Below, one piece after another: positions 1 through 7,150 of a stretch of DNA of 41,749 nt. The translations under genes were made by a program, and so were the position numbers. Below the pieces are notes generated by a model. It was not told where the DNA came from and searched no databases. It saw only the letters and a program-made list of their open reading frames with translations. The number at the start of each line of letters is the position of its first letter. Position 1 is the stretch's first letter. Source of the stretch: Actinomycetes bacterium (lineage in GTDB: Bacteria > Actinomycetota > Acidimicrobiia > Acidimicrobiales > Bog-793); the NCBI GenBank assembly GCA_021798275.1, contig JAJZMK010000029.1, positions 1 to 41,749 on the forward strand. Direction: 5' to 3'.

Positions 1-296
1 TCCACTTCCTCTTTTTCATGAGCGGCCGAAAAGTCTATCTCGAGTATAATTTGAGATGATTCATATGCACTGTCAACTATTTGTGGTGATGTACCACTTG
101 AATCCGCCCCAAAGTGCTGTGATATGCCCGGAGAACCGTCGTCTAATACTTCTGCCACTGTTTCTATCGCCCGAAAAATATTGGATTTCCCACTGCCATT
201 GGGGCCGATAATAACGGTTAGGGTATCGTTAAAGTCTATTTTTGTTTTTGGGCCGTAAGATAAATAGTTGCTCAACTCTATAGATTTAATGCGCAT
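1..296 (-). CDS. AAA/ABC-type ATPase, N-terminal fragment (cut by window edge)
   Basis: This frame is not in the ORF track because it runs off the left edge. Reading the minus strand from the ATG at 296 gives about 98 residues beginning MRIKSIELSNYLSYG. A P-loop, IIGPNGSGKSNI, lies near residues 30-42. This layout is typical of SMC/RecF/OLD-like ATPases, with a short beta strand, an 'N-Y-x-S-Y-G' turn and then Walker A. The start is supported by an AAAGGAG ribosome binding site five bases upstream. The gene lies 54 bp downstream of glnR on the same strand and could be cotranscribed. The rest of the protein, including any nuclease or coiled-coil part, is outside the window. DNA repair, defence and generic AAA roles cannot be told apart here. 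Confidence 0.8.
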   Translation of the reverse strand, partial: MRIKSIELSNYLSYGPKTKIDFNDTLTVIIGPNGSGKSNIFRAIETVAEVLDDGSPGISQHFGADSSGTSPQIVDSAYESSQIILEIDFSAAHEKEEV

Positions 297-350
297 CTAG
301 ACTCCTTTATAAAAGGCCATGCAGTATAACTATATACACTAGCCTAGCGA

Positions 351-1025
351 CTACCAGTGGATACGTCCAAAGCGATATCCTACACTCCTTACGGTCTCAA
401 TCAAGCCGGCGTGCTCTTCTCCGAGTTTTGCCCGTAGTCTACGTATGTGAACATCCACGGTTCTTGCCCCGCCAAAGTATTCATATCCCCATACTCTTGT
501 CAATAGAGTGTCTCTGGTGAATACCTTGCCTGGGTTGGATGCCAGAAATCGTAAGAGTTCATACTCCATAAAAGTCAGATCAAGGTGACGACCCCCGACA
601 ATTGCCTGGTAAGTCTCCGTATTCAAGGCCAGAGGGCCGTAAGAGATAATGGGGGATTGAATATCTCTCCCGAATTTTTTGACCGAGCTGCGTATTCTAA
701 ATTTTATTTCTTGGAATTGAGCGTCTTGGGCAATAAATTCATCAAAAAGATCATTTAATGTATCTAACCTGGCAATCAATCCACCTTGAACAATCAGTAT
801 TACAGGTGCAATTTTAGTATCCCTGTTCCTGAGTTCACGGCAAATATCAATAGCTTTCTGCTCGTTTACACAGGTATCTATTATGGCTCCAAACCAGCCA
901 TCTCTTGGTTCAAGCACATTGATAGCTTGCAGATCACTAATTTTCTGGAATTCATAGCCAAGTTCAGAGAGAACTTTTTCCAAATCGGCGCTGATAGTTT
1001 CTGGGAAACAAAGAAAAGTATTCAC
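351..1025 (-). CDS. glnR: GlnR-like atypical OmpR-family nitrogen regulator
   Basis: The 224-residue protein has a degenerate receiver domain (about 1-115) and a C-terminal winged-helix domain (about 128-222). The recognition-helix segment WGYEYFGGARTVDVHIRRLR and the ending SVGYRFG closely match actinobacterial GlnR. The receiver has a single Asp in 'AIIDT' but lacks the usual acidic cluster and the classic switch and Lys pattern, as expected for GlnR proteins that work without a partner kinase. The family controls glutamine synthetase, ammonium transport and other nitrogen genes. It starts two bases after the glnA stop codon, so the two are almost certainly one transcript. Another OmpR-type orphan regulator is possible, but the wing and helix motif and the context favour GlnR. 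Confidence 0.85.
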   Translation of the reverse strand: MNTFLCFPETISADLEKVLSELGYEFQKISDLQAINVLEPRDGWFGAIIDTCVNEQKAIDICRELRNRDTKIAPVILIVQGGLIARLDTLNDLFDEFIAQDAQFQEIKFRIRSSVKKFGRDIQSPIISYGPLALNTETYQAIVGGRHLDLTFMEYELLRFLASNPGKVFTRDTLLTRVWGYEYFGGARTVDVHIRRLRAKLGEEHAGLIETVRSVGYRFGRIHW

Positions 1026-1027
1026 GT

Positions 1028-2398
1028 TTACAGGGTGGGGAGGTATCTCGTCAGCTCATAATTCGTTACGTGTCGGCTGTACTGGTTCCATTCGTCGTAT
1101 TTATTTCTTAGGAACCATTCAAATACATGATCTCCCAAGGTTGCGGCGACAAGTTCAGATTTTTCCATTTCCGCCAGAGCGGCTTCAAGCGTTAGGGGGA
1201 GAGGGCGTATTCCTGCCTTTAGTAGTTCTTTGCCGTTAAGTTCAAATAAGTTATAAGTTGTTTCCTGTGGCAGTTCTATATTATTTTTAATGCCGTCCAA
1301 GCCAGCGGCAAGTATGACGGCAAAGCACAGGTATGGGTTGCACGCCGGATCCGGGGCTCTGTACTCTATTCTGGTAGATTCAGGATGGGTTTCTTTTATT
1401 ACCGGCACCCTGACCAATGCGGAGCGGTTGTTGTGCGCCCATGATATATGTATGGGGGCCTCGTATCCTGAGACAAGTCGCTTATATGAGTTAACCCATT
1501 GGTTGGTAATGGCTGTTATTTCATGAGCGTGGTAAAGTAAGCCGGCTATAAAGTACCTGGCAGTTTCCGAAAGATATTTATCGGCGTTCTGATCATGGAA
1601 GATGTTTTTATCATCTTGGAAAAGGGAAAAATGAGTATGCATTCCCGAGCCTTGCACTCCTTCCAAAGGCTTAGGCATGAAAGACGCGAATACCCCATTC
1701 TCGTGGGCAACTTCCTTGATGACTAGTCTGACTGTCATAATGGTGTCTGCCATGGTAAGGGCATCGGTGTAGCGGAGATCGATCTCATGCTGGCTTGGAG
1801 CATCTTCGTGTTGCGCGTACTCTACCGGTATCCCTATTTCTTCCAGAGCGAGAACCGTACGCTTTCTCAGATCGGAAGATAAGTCGGCAACTGTTAATTC
1901 GAAATAAGATCCGTTGTCCAAAGGTTTAGGTGGCTTGGTCGGGTCTTGGTTGGCGAAATAGAAATACTCAAGTTCCGGCGAGGCAAAAAAATTGTAATTC
2001 AAGTCGTGGGCTTTTGTGAGAGTCCGCTTCAGGACATGGCGAGGACAACCTTCAAACGGGGTTCCGTCTAAGTTGTAGATATCGCAAAAAATTCTGGCCA
2101 ATTCTGAATTACCTTTTTGAAAAGGTAATATCTGGAATGTTTTAGGATCGGGAAGCGCCGATACGTCGCTTTCCTGGACGCGGCTAAATCCATCTATGGA
2201 AGATCCGTCGAAAGTCATCCCCTCTTCCAAGGCGTCTTCCAATTCGGCTGGAGTTATAGAAAATGATTTAGGAGTACCCAAAATATCTGTAAACCATAAT
2301 TGGATAAAACGTACTCCCCGTTCTTCTACAGTTCTAAGTACGTAATTGTTTTGGTTTTTTGCCGCTGGCGTATTCACAAAAGAAACCTCATAGCCCAC
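1028..2398 (-). CDS. glnA: Type I glutamine synthetase
   Basis: The 456-residue enzyme makes glutamine from glutamate, ammonia and ATP in the cytosol. Signature segments in order are DGSSIDGF (N-terminal beta-grasp/active site), ASPELEYFYF (metal-binding Glu), QHEIDLRY (metal-binding Glu), GSGMHTHFSLF (metal/ATP His), NNRSALVRVP and RIEYRAPDPACNPY (ATP and glutamate Arg). The length is closer to the GSI-alpha group (about 445) than to GSI-beta (about 470). At the place of the adenylylated Tyr of GSI-beta (NLYDLP) the sequence reads NLFEL, with Phe385. Control by adenylylation is therefore unlikely, and regulation by feedback and by the adjacent GlnR is more plausible. The start at 2398 (ATG) is followed directly by a normal family N-terminus. 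Confidence 0.95.
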   Translation of the reverse strand: MGYEVSFVNTPAAKNQNNYVLRTVEERGVRFIQLWFTDILGTPKSFSITPAELEDALEEGMTFDGSSIDGFSRVQESDVSALPDPKTFQILPFQKGNSELARIFCDIYNLDGTPFEGCPRHVLKRTLTKAHDLNYNFFASPELEYFYFANQDPTKPPKPLDNGSYFELTVADLSSDLRKRTVLALEEIGIPVEYAQHEDAPSQHEIDLRYTDALTMADTIMTVRLVIKEVAHENGVFASFMPKPLEGVQGSGMHTHFSLFQDDKNIFHDQNADKYLSETARYFIAGLLYHAHEITAITNQWVNSYKRLVSGYEAPIHISWAHNNRSALVRVPVIKETHPESTRIEYRAPDPACNPYLCFAVILAAGLDGIKNNIELPQETTYNLFELNGKELLKAGIRPLPLTLEAALAEMEKSELVAATLGDHVFEWFLRNKYDEWNQYSRHVTNYELTRYLPTL

Positions 2399-2720
2399 AT
2401 CATAGTTCTTAAAGAAAGTTTCTGCCTTGTTCTTGGAGAAGAGTATCTGGCTAAAGGCTGTTAAGGTAGGATTTTATTTTGTCTCGTGGCAGCCAGCCGA
2501 TTCCTATGATGGCCGGTACTAAAAACCTCTACAGTCGGTTTCTATCTCTGTTATTAATACTTCATACCTATTTAATATGACTTTTTACAGCTTCTATCTG
2601 ATGTTTTATGAACAGGCTTGATCTAGAATTAGCCCACTAGTGTAAATGATTAGATTGGCTAGGTCGCTGAGATCTTGGCATTAGGCTAAGTTTTATGAGT
2701 TATCATAATATTGAAGACAC
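2399..2720. other. Divergent intergenic region, glnA / unknown gene
   Basis: This 322-base stretch is AT-rich, has no convincing ORF and must hold the divergent promoters of the glnA-glnR operon (leftward) and the gene at 2721 (rightward). I see no tRNA, strong hairpin or T-run terminator. A TATCATAAT stretch near 2700 could be a -10 element for the rightward gene. A pair of GlnR-like half sites near 2538-2554 has wrong spacing and was rejected. Confidence 0.5.
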
Positions 2721-3281
2721 ATGATGAGACCTCTTACCTTGATAGAATCGGCGACCATTACAGGTAGGCTCTGCTATGTGGAATTTAAGCTGTTTTCTCT
2801 TTTGGGTAAAAGATCCCAAGAAGCCCAAACCGGCGAACTCTCTGTTTTTTTCTCGTCAGCCGGCAAATCACACGCTTGGAGGGGCCAGCAACTTTTTGAT
2901 TTACTTCCCGTTTCCATCGGACTTCCTTCGGGAGAAGAGTTGCTTAGTGTTCCGGGGCAAGATTTTGAAAATTTTTTTGAACAATTGACTGTTTTGGAAT
3001 CGGACAAGTTGTTATTCGATACCATTACAACGGAACTGTATCCTCAACTGCTTCTTTCCTATAGTGAGAGATTGAATCGCTGTTTTGATCCAGCCGACAG
3101 CGCTTTGCGTAAAACCTTATATCGTGTCATAGATGATTTAAATTTGGTTCTGGATGAAGCAAAACTTATTCGTCAGTCTTCTGATCAAGCTGAAAACCCT
3201 CTGTCTCGTATGTCCGAAGAGGCGGAAATCAAGAATCAAATTGTTACTCTTTTAAGACAATTTTTGCCAATACGCTATTAG
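2721..3281 (+). CDS. Conserved actinobacterial protein of unknown function
   Basis: The 186-residue soluble protein has no signal peptide or membrane segment and looks mainly alpha-helical. The N-terminus (ATITGRLCYVEFKLFSLLG) followed by a Ser/His/Trp-containing helix (KSHAWRGQQLFDLLPV) recalls a family of actinobacterial proteins with a 'VGRxxxVExxLFxxLG ... HAWHAxLW' pattern and a predicted ferritin-like helical fold. I recall this pattern but cannot search it. Metal ligands are not obvious, so an enzymatic role should not be assumed. Two Met codons open the frame; the ribosome binding site is weak. It stands alone, 165 bp before the sigma factor gene on the same strand. Confidence 0.7.
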   Translation: MMRPLTLIESATITGRLCYVEFKLFSLLGKRSQEAQTGELSVFFSSAGKSHAWRGQQLFDLLPVSIGLPSGEELLSVPGQDFENFFEQLTVLESDKLLFDTITTELYPQLLLSYSERLNRCFDPADSALRKTLYRVIDDLNLVLDEAKLIRQSSDQAENPLSRMSEEAEIKNQIVTLLRQFLPIRY

Positions 3282-3446
3282 TTGTGCTTGAACTCTTGAC
3301 GCGCCCTGTAAACTGTTAATAGTAACTGTTGAGAAAGGGGAGTTATTCCAAAGACTTGCAGCTAGATATATAAATATACTGTAGTTTATCTTTAATTATA
3401 TTTTACCGATACAACCATTAGTCATAAATGGAAGGATATACAGAAC

Positions 3447-4385
3447 TTGGCAAAAGAAAGAGTTGAACGCGACGAAGAGGATTTAATACGGCTATACCTC
3501 ACCGATATAGGTCAATATCCTCTGTTGACGAAGGACGATGAGGTACATCTTGCTCAGGCTATAGAAAAAAGAGCTATAGCAGAAGATGAGTTGCGCAATG
3601 CCGGTCCCGACATGACACCCACAAAAAGGCGTGAATTGCGCAGGACTATCAGGCACGGAGACGAGGCGCAGAGAGCATTTGTCCAGTCCAACTTGCGTCT
3701 GGTGGTATCCATAGCCAAGAAATATCAAGCTTCCGGTTTGCCACTTCTTGATCTCATTCAGGAAGGCAATCTGGGCCTCATGCACGCAGTCGAGAAATTC
3801 GATTGGCGTAAAGGTTTCAAATTCTCCACTTATGCCACCTGGTGGATCAGGCAGGCCATTACCCGCGGGATAGCAAATACCGGTAGGACCATCCGTCTTC
3901 CGGTACATGCGGGCGATACCTTGGCCAGGGTACAAAAAGCCCAAGCCAGGTTGGAGCTTAAATACGGTAGACCCGCCACTTTGGCCGAACTTGGTGACGA
4001 AGTTGAGCTGCCCGAAGATAAGCTCATCGAGGCTCTGCGTTTTCGCTCGGAGCCGTTGTCTCTATCGGAACCGCTCAGAGAGGATGGTGATGCTGAACTG
4101 GGTGACGTAGTCGAAGACCGCTCAGCGGAATCACCTTTTGAAGAGGCGGCGACCTCTATCTTACCAACTGAGATCAATAGACTGCTAGCTCCTTTGGACG
4201 AGCGGGAAAGAGAAATCTTACAATTGAGATTTGGTCTGGACAAAGGAGAGCCGAGGACTTTGGAGGAAGTCGGCGAATATTTCAATCTGACCAGGGAGCG
4301 TATACGTCAAATAGAAGCCCGCGCCATGTCCAAATTGCGTCACCCATCAAGTGACACCGGAGCAAGAGATCTGCTCTCTGTCTAG
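3447..4385 (+). CDS. RNA polymerase sigma-70 factor (RpoD/SigA-SigB type)
   Basis: The 312-residue protein carries region 1.2 (LIRLYLTDIGQYPLLT, about 13-28) and region 2 with the core-binding and -10 segments (LRLVVSIAKKY, LPLLDLIQEGNLGLMHAVEK, FKFSTYATWWIRQAI). Region 3 and the region 4 helix-turn-helix (RTLEEVGEYFNLTRERIRQIEARAM) follow. It directs RNA polymerase to promoters. The start is a TTG at 3447, preceded by GGAAGGA ten bases upstream; an upstream ATG at 3428 is in another frame. Primary sigma factors usually end right after '...LRHP' with a short LRxxLD tail, whereas this one ends SSDTGARDLLSV. It may therefore be a group 2 paralogue rather than the housekeeping factor. The gap to the upstream gene suggests its own promoter. 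Confidence 0.9.
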   Translation: MAKERVERDEEDLIRLYLTDIGQYPLLTKDDEVHLAQAIEKRAIAEDELRNAGPDMTPTKRRELRRTIRHGDEAQRAFVQSNLRLVVSIAKKYQASGLPLLDLIQEGNLGLMHAVEKFDWRKGFKFSTYATWWIRQAITRGIANTGRTIRLPVHAGDTLARVQKAQARLELKYGRPATLAELGDEVELPEDKLIEALRFRSEPLSLSEPLREDGDAELGDVVEDRSAESPFEEAATSILPTEINRLLAPLDEREREILQLRFGLDKGEPRTLEEVGEYFNLTRERIRQIEARAMSKLRHPSSDTGARDLLSV

Positions 4386-4550
4386 CTATTGCACCAGAGA
4401 AGGCAAACCTGCAAAGGTAAACATTTTGACTATGGAGCGGCAGAGTAAAATAAAAGACTTAGGTTCCTACTGTCATGGCTTGAAATAGTGACAAAGTATA
4501 TTAAAACAATTATTTGGCTTAGATATTAAAATGCTGTATAGTTGTTGGCT

Positions 4551-4628
4551 ATGATCAAGAAATTAATTTTACTCGCTATACTCGGCGGACTTGGGTTTAT
4601 AGCTTTTAAGCGAATAAAAGGGGATTAA
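4551..4628 (+). CDS. Possible 25-residue single-pass membrane peptide
   Basis: This small ORF reads MIKKLILLAILGGLGFIAFKRIKGD and then TAA. It has the shape of a one-helix membrane peptide: a Lys pair, about 16 hydrophobic residues with small Gly/Ala spacing, and a basic tail. It resembles the N-terminal part of actinobacterial DLW-39 small proteins but lacks their acidic tail. There is no clear ribosome binding site. Its stop codon abuts a perfect inverted repeat likely to be its terminator. Translation is not proven. Confidence 0.35.
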   Translation: MIKKLILLAILGGLGFIAFKRIKGD

Positions 4629-4660
4629 CTTAGACTTAGGAGTAACTCCTAAGTCTAAGT
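4628..4660. terminator. Perfect 16-bp inverted repeat between convergent genes
   Basis: ACTTAGACTTAGGAGT, one A, then ACTCCTAAGTCTAAGT form a perfect palindrome with a one-base centre. It lies between the rightward small ORF/sigma unit and the leftward HAD gene, whose TAG stop lies inside the right arm. A bidirectional terminator is the simplest reading, although no long T-run follows on either strand. Confidence 0.6.
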
Positions 4661-5614
4661 ATTAATTTCTAAGTTGAAGCTATTGTCATAGAAAGCATTG
4701 TCAAGGAACGTCAACTTGACGTCAGCCGTTTTCAGCGCGCGATCCCTTGCTCTTCTGAGTAAATAATAGACAACAGCCAGAGCTGTCAGTGAACCAGAGA
4801 TAGTTAAAGCGTGCATAATTTGTTCCGTGTCGCTGTATCTCTCCATGACGGCTTCCCGGGCGTTTTTGATTCTCAAAGACAGATTTATTGGTTGTTCAAA
4901 TTCGTCTATATCCCAACCGCGGATTTCCGCTAACTTTTCCAATGCCCTGTCAGGATTGATAGCCACCGGATGACCCACTATTTCGAGCATTGGCAAATCG
5001 GTTATGGAATCTGAAAATGCATGAGACTTAGCTAAGTCAATACCGATTTTGTCGGCCAGCTCAATTATGGCATCCGCTTTCTTGGTTCCGATAGCCAGGA
5101 AATCTATGGAGCCTGTATAGTAACCCTCGGAGTCGACATGGGCTCTTGATGCTATTGTGATATCGGCATTTAGTAATTTGGCCAGAGGTTTTACTATCTC
5201 TTCCGGAGAAGCCGAAACCAGTACCACGAGGTGACCGCGCTTTTTGTGTGATTCGATCAGTTCTAAAGCTTCGGCGTATATTATTGGCTCGACAACTTTA
5301 TTTAGAACCTCTTCCACAGCTGCACTGATCTCGGATTGTTTTCTGCCTTTTACCAGCTTAACGCCGGACTTGCCAAAGTGCTCTATTCTTACTCTGGTTG
5401 CCCCTAAATGAAGGTAGATTATTTCTCCTACGAGGATGGAGATCACCGCCCGCCTTGTTAGGAGTCCGTGGCTAAGTAAGGGACTTTTAAAAGCACCCAT
5501 GGCGGCTTTGGCTATGATCGTGCGATCTAAGTCAAAAAAAGCAGCCGTTTTTTTATCCGCTGTTTCTATCCTTTGATTGTCTTCTTCATTCAACCATGTT
5601 TCCATCGGTTCCAA
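4655..5614 (-). CDS. HAD-superfamily IB phosphatase (SerB-like) with C-terminal membrane segment
   Basis: The 319-residue protein has HAD motif I FFDLDRT (nucleophile Asp28 and Asp30), motif II in LVVLVSASPEE, a conserved Lys in GTKKADAI and motif III HAFSDSITDLPMLE. It is closest in layout to HAD-IB hydrolases related to phosphoserine phosphatase (TIGR01490-like). A hydrophobic segment (IMHALTISGSLTALAVVYYLL, near 262-285) may anchor it in the membrane, so a lipid- or glycan-phosphate substrate is possible. The TTG start overlaps the upstream RCK gene by 29 bp; the ATG at 5605 (METWLN) is an equally plausible start. It is the third gene of a leftward operon with the two TrkA-like genes. The substrate is unknown. 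Confidence 0.8.
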   Translation of the reverse strand: MEPMETWLNEEDNQRIETADKKTAAFFDLDRTIIAKAAMGAFKSPLLSHGLLTRRAVISILVGEIIYLHLGATRVRIEHFGKSGVKLVKGRKQSEISAAVEEVLNKVVEPIIYAEALELIESHKKRGHLVVLVSASPEEIVKPLAKLLNADITIASRAHVDSEGYYTGSIDFLAIGTKKADAIIELADKIGIDLAKSHAFSDSITDLPMLEIVGHPVAINPDRALEKLAEIRGWDIDEFEQPINLSLRIKNAREAVMERYSDTEQIMHALTISGSLTALAVVYYLLRRARDRALKTADVKLTFLDNAFYDNSFNLEINT

Positions 5615-6266
5615 CCAGCATTTCTCTTACTTCGTCTTCGCATTCTCCCATAGCCAGGAGTAGTACTTCATCACCTACGGCCAAAACGGTATCACCTCTT
5701 GGGACGACCACGTGGTCATCTCTGATTACGGCAACAACTGTGGCGCGACGCGGCAAGGTGATATCAGTGAGCGCCATACCGATAGCCGGAGACTGCTCAG
5801 CCAGGGTTACCTCAATGAGATGGGCGTGGCCGCTGTCGAATTGGAACAATTTTACAAGGGAGCCAACAGAAACCGCTTCCTGAACCAAGGCTGAAAGTAA
5901 GTGAGGTGTAGAAACAGCTATATCGACACCCCAACTCTGATTGAACATCCAGTGATTAGAGGGATGGTTTACTCTTGCTATCACCCGCGGCACGGCAAAT
6001 TCTTGTTTGGCCAAGAGTGAAATGACCAAATTATCTTCGTCATCTCCGGTAGTGGCCACTACTACATGGGCGTTCAGAAGATCTGCTTTTTGTAATGTGT
6101 CAACTTCGCAGGCATCGGCCTCCATCAATTTGAGGTTTTCGGCTGCCGAGAATACTTCTACCTGAGAAATATTTTTCTCTATCAAGGTTACATCGTGTCC
6201 GGCCTCGGCCAAGTCTTTGGCCAAGAAAGAACCTACGGCGCCGGCGCCGGCTATAACAACTTTCAT
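5586..6266 (-). CDS. RCK-domain potassium transport regulator (second TrkA/CeoC-like)
   Basis: The 226-residue protein starts with a Rossmann nucleotide-binding fold, VVIAGAGAVGSFLAKDL (GxGxxG), with an acidic residue at the end of the second strand (TLIEKN). This is followed by an RCK-C (TrkA-C) domain from about residue 140 (LTDITLPRRATVVAVIRDD ... VLAVGDEVLLLAMGE). Such proteins bind NAD(H), ATP or related nucleotides and gate K+ transporters from the cytosolic face. Its ATG overlaps the stop of the upstream RCK gene by four bases (ATGA), showing translational coupling. The two-gene RCK arrangement matches ceoB-ceoC of mycobacteria. No TrkH/KtrB channel gene is in the window; the divergent KimA-like transporter is the obvious partner candidate. 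Confidence 0.9.
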   Translation of the reverse strand: MKVVIAGAGAVGSFLAKDLAEAGHDVTLIEKNISQVEVFSAAENLKLMEADACEVDTLQKADLLNAHVVVATTGDDEDNLVISLLAKQEFAVPRVIARVNHPSNHWMFNQSWGVDIAVSTPHLLSALVQEAVSVGSLVKLFQFDSGHAHLIEVTLAEQSPAIGMALTDITLPRRATVVAVIRDDHVVVPRGDTVLAVGDEVLLLAMGECEDEVREMLVGTDGNMVE

Positions 6267-6937
6267 GTCCTAGGCCTCGCTTCTTTGTGAACGTCAAGCA
6301 GCATTTCGTCAAGGAGTTTCTTGGCTTGAGCGTCAACGGCTATGTGTAGTAAATCGTCTTCTTGACCTATTAAATCCTCGGTAAACAGGACGGACTTTTG
6401 CCCCCTGGAAACAGCCACTATCTTCCCGCCCGTTGTTTTCTCGATCAGATTTAATTTCTTTCCGCAAAGCTGGTCAGGTAGATTTCTTTCTATTAACTGA
6501 ACAGTGCTGAAGGGATCTTCCCAGGCATAAGGTTTTTGTTCGGGAAATAATTTATCGACGACGCGTTGGATGGTCCAAGTCACCGTGGCTATCGTCGGAA
6601 TTCCTAACCTGGCGTATATTTCGGCTCGTCTCGGGTCGTAAATTCGGGCCACTACATGCGGTACGGAAAAGTCTTCTCTGGCGATACGGGCGGTCAATAT
6701 GTTGGAGTTATCTCCGCTCGTCACAGCCGCCAAAGCGTAAGCGTTGTTGGCTCCGGCTTCTCGGAGTTTATCCCTGTCAAAGCCCGAGCCGACGATCTCG
6801 ACACCACCCCATCCAGCCGGCATCCGGCGAAAAGCATTTTGATTACGATCAATTAAGGTAACTTGATGACCGTGCGATACAAGAGCGGTGGCCAAGCCGG
6901 AGCCCACTCTTCCGCATCCAACTACGATTATTCTCAT
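6263..6937 (-). CDS. RCK-domain potassium transport regulator (first TrkA/CeoB-like)
   Basis: The 224-residue paralogue of the following gene has an N-terminal Rossmann fold (IIVVGCGRVGSGLATAL, GxGxxG) with Asp at the end of strand two (VTLIDRNQ), conserved 'VTSGDNSNILTA' and 'VVARIYDPRRA' segments, and a C-terminal RCK-C-like part. It is predicted to be a cytosolic nucleotide-sensing subunit that forms rings, possibly with the second copy. Its start faces the KimA-like transporter gene across a 213-bp divergent intergenic region, which is probably a shared control region. It is the first gene of the leftward RCK-RCK-HAD operon. No clear Shine-Dalgarno precedes the ATG at 6937, so a leaderless or weakly initiated message is possible. 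Confidence 0.9.
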   Translation of the reverse strand: MRIIVVGCGRVGSGLATALVSHGHQVTLIDRNQNAFRRMPAGWGGVEIVGSGFDRDKLREAGANNAYALAAVTSGDNSNILTARIAREDFSVPHVVARIYDPRRAEIYARLGIPTIATVTWTIQRVVDKLFPEQKPYAWEDPFSTVQLIERNLPDQLCGKKLNLIEKTTGGKIVAVSRGQKSVLFTEDLIGQEDDLLHIAVDAQAKKLLDEMLLDVHKEARPRT

Positions 6938-7006
6938 AGTTTATATAGAACACGCTTTTTTGGTGGAATACAACCTGAAAGTCAAAATCCTTTTTTTATT
7001 CATAGT

Positions 7007-7046
7007 TTAGATAGTCCTCATCTTAGATATTATCATTGTTTAGATA
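7007..7046. promoter_or_regulatory. Three evenly spaced TTAGATA motifs in the divergent K+ locus control region
   Basis: TTAGATA occurs at 7007-7013, 7023-7029 and 7040-7046, with start-to-start spacing of 16 and 17 bases, between the divergent ceo-like and KimA-like genes. On the other strand it reads TATCTAA, which could also serve as -10-like elements. Evenly phased repeats in a divergent promoter region suggest an operator, but the region is AT-rich and chance cannot be excluded. Confidence 0.3.
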
Positions 7047-7150
7047 TGAACCACCACATATAAAATCTACTCTTGTAAAACCAAATATAGGGCTCAAAAT
7101 TTTAACTCTACAAAGAAAGAAGTAAATGCCTTTTCCGAGTAAATGTCGTT

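Noticed and set aside
786-1061. 91-residue plus-strand ORF
   Set aside because: It lies antisense across glnR and the end of glnA, which are strongly supported, and has no recognisable motif.
2531-2555. GlnR-like half sites upstream of glnA (ATAAC and GAAAC on the minus strand)
   Set aside because: The two half sites are separated by seven bases instead of the six expected for gTnAC-n6-GaAAC, and no second pair follows, so the match is too weak to annotate.
3492-4285. Two long minus-strand ORFs (150 and 151 residues) opposite the sigma factor gene
   Set aside because: They are antisense shadows of conserved sigma factor sequence; one is a Ser-rich low-complexity translation typical of such shadows.
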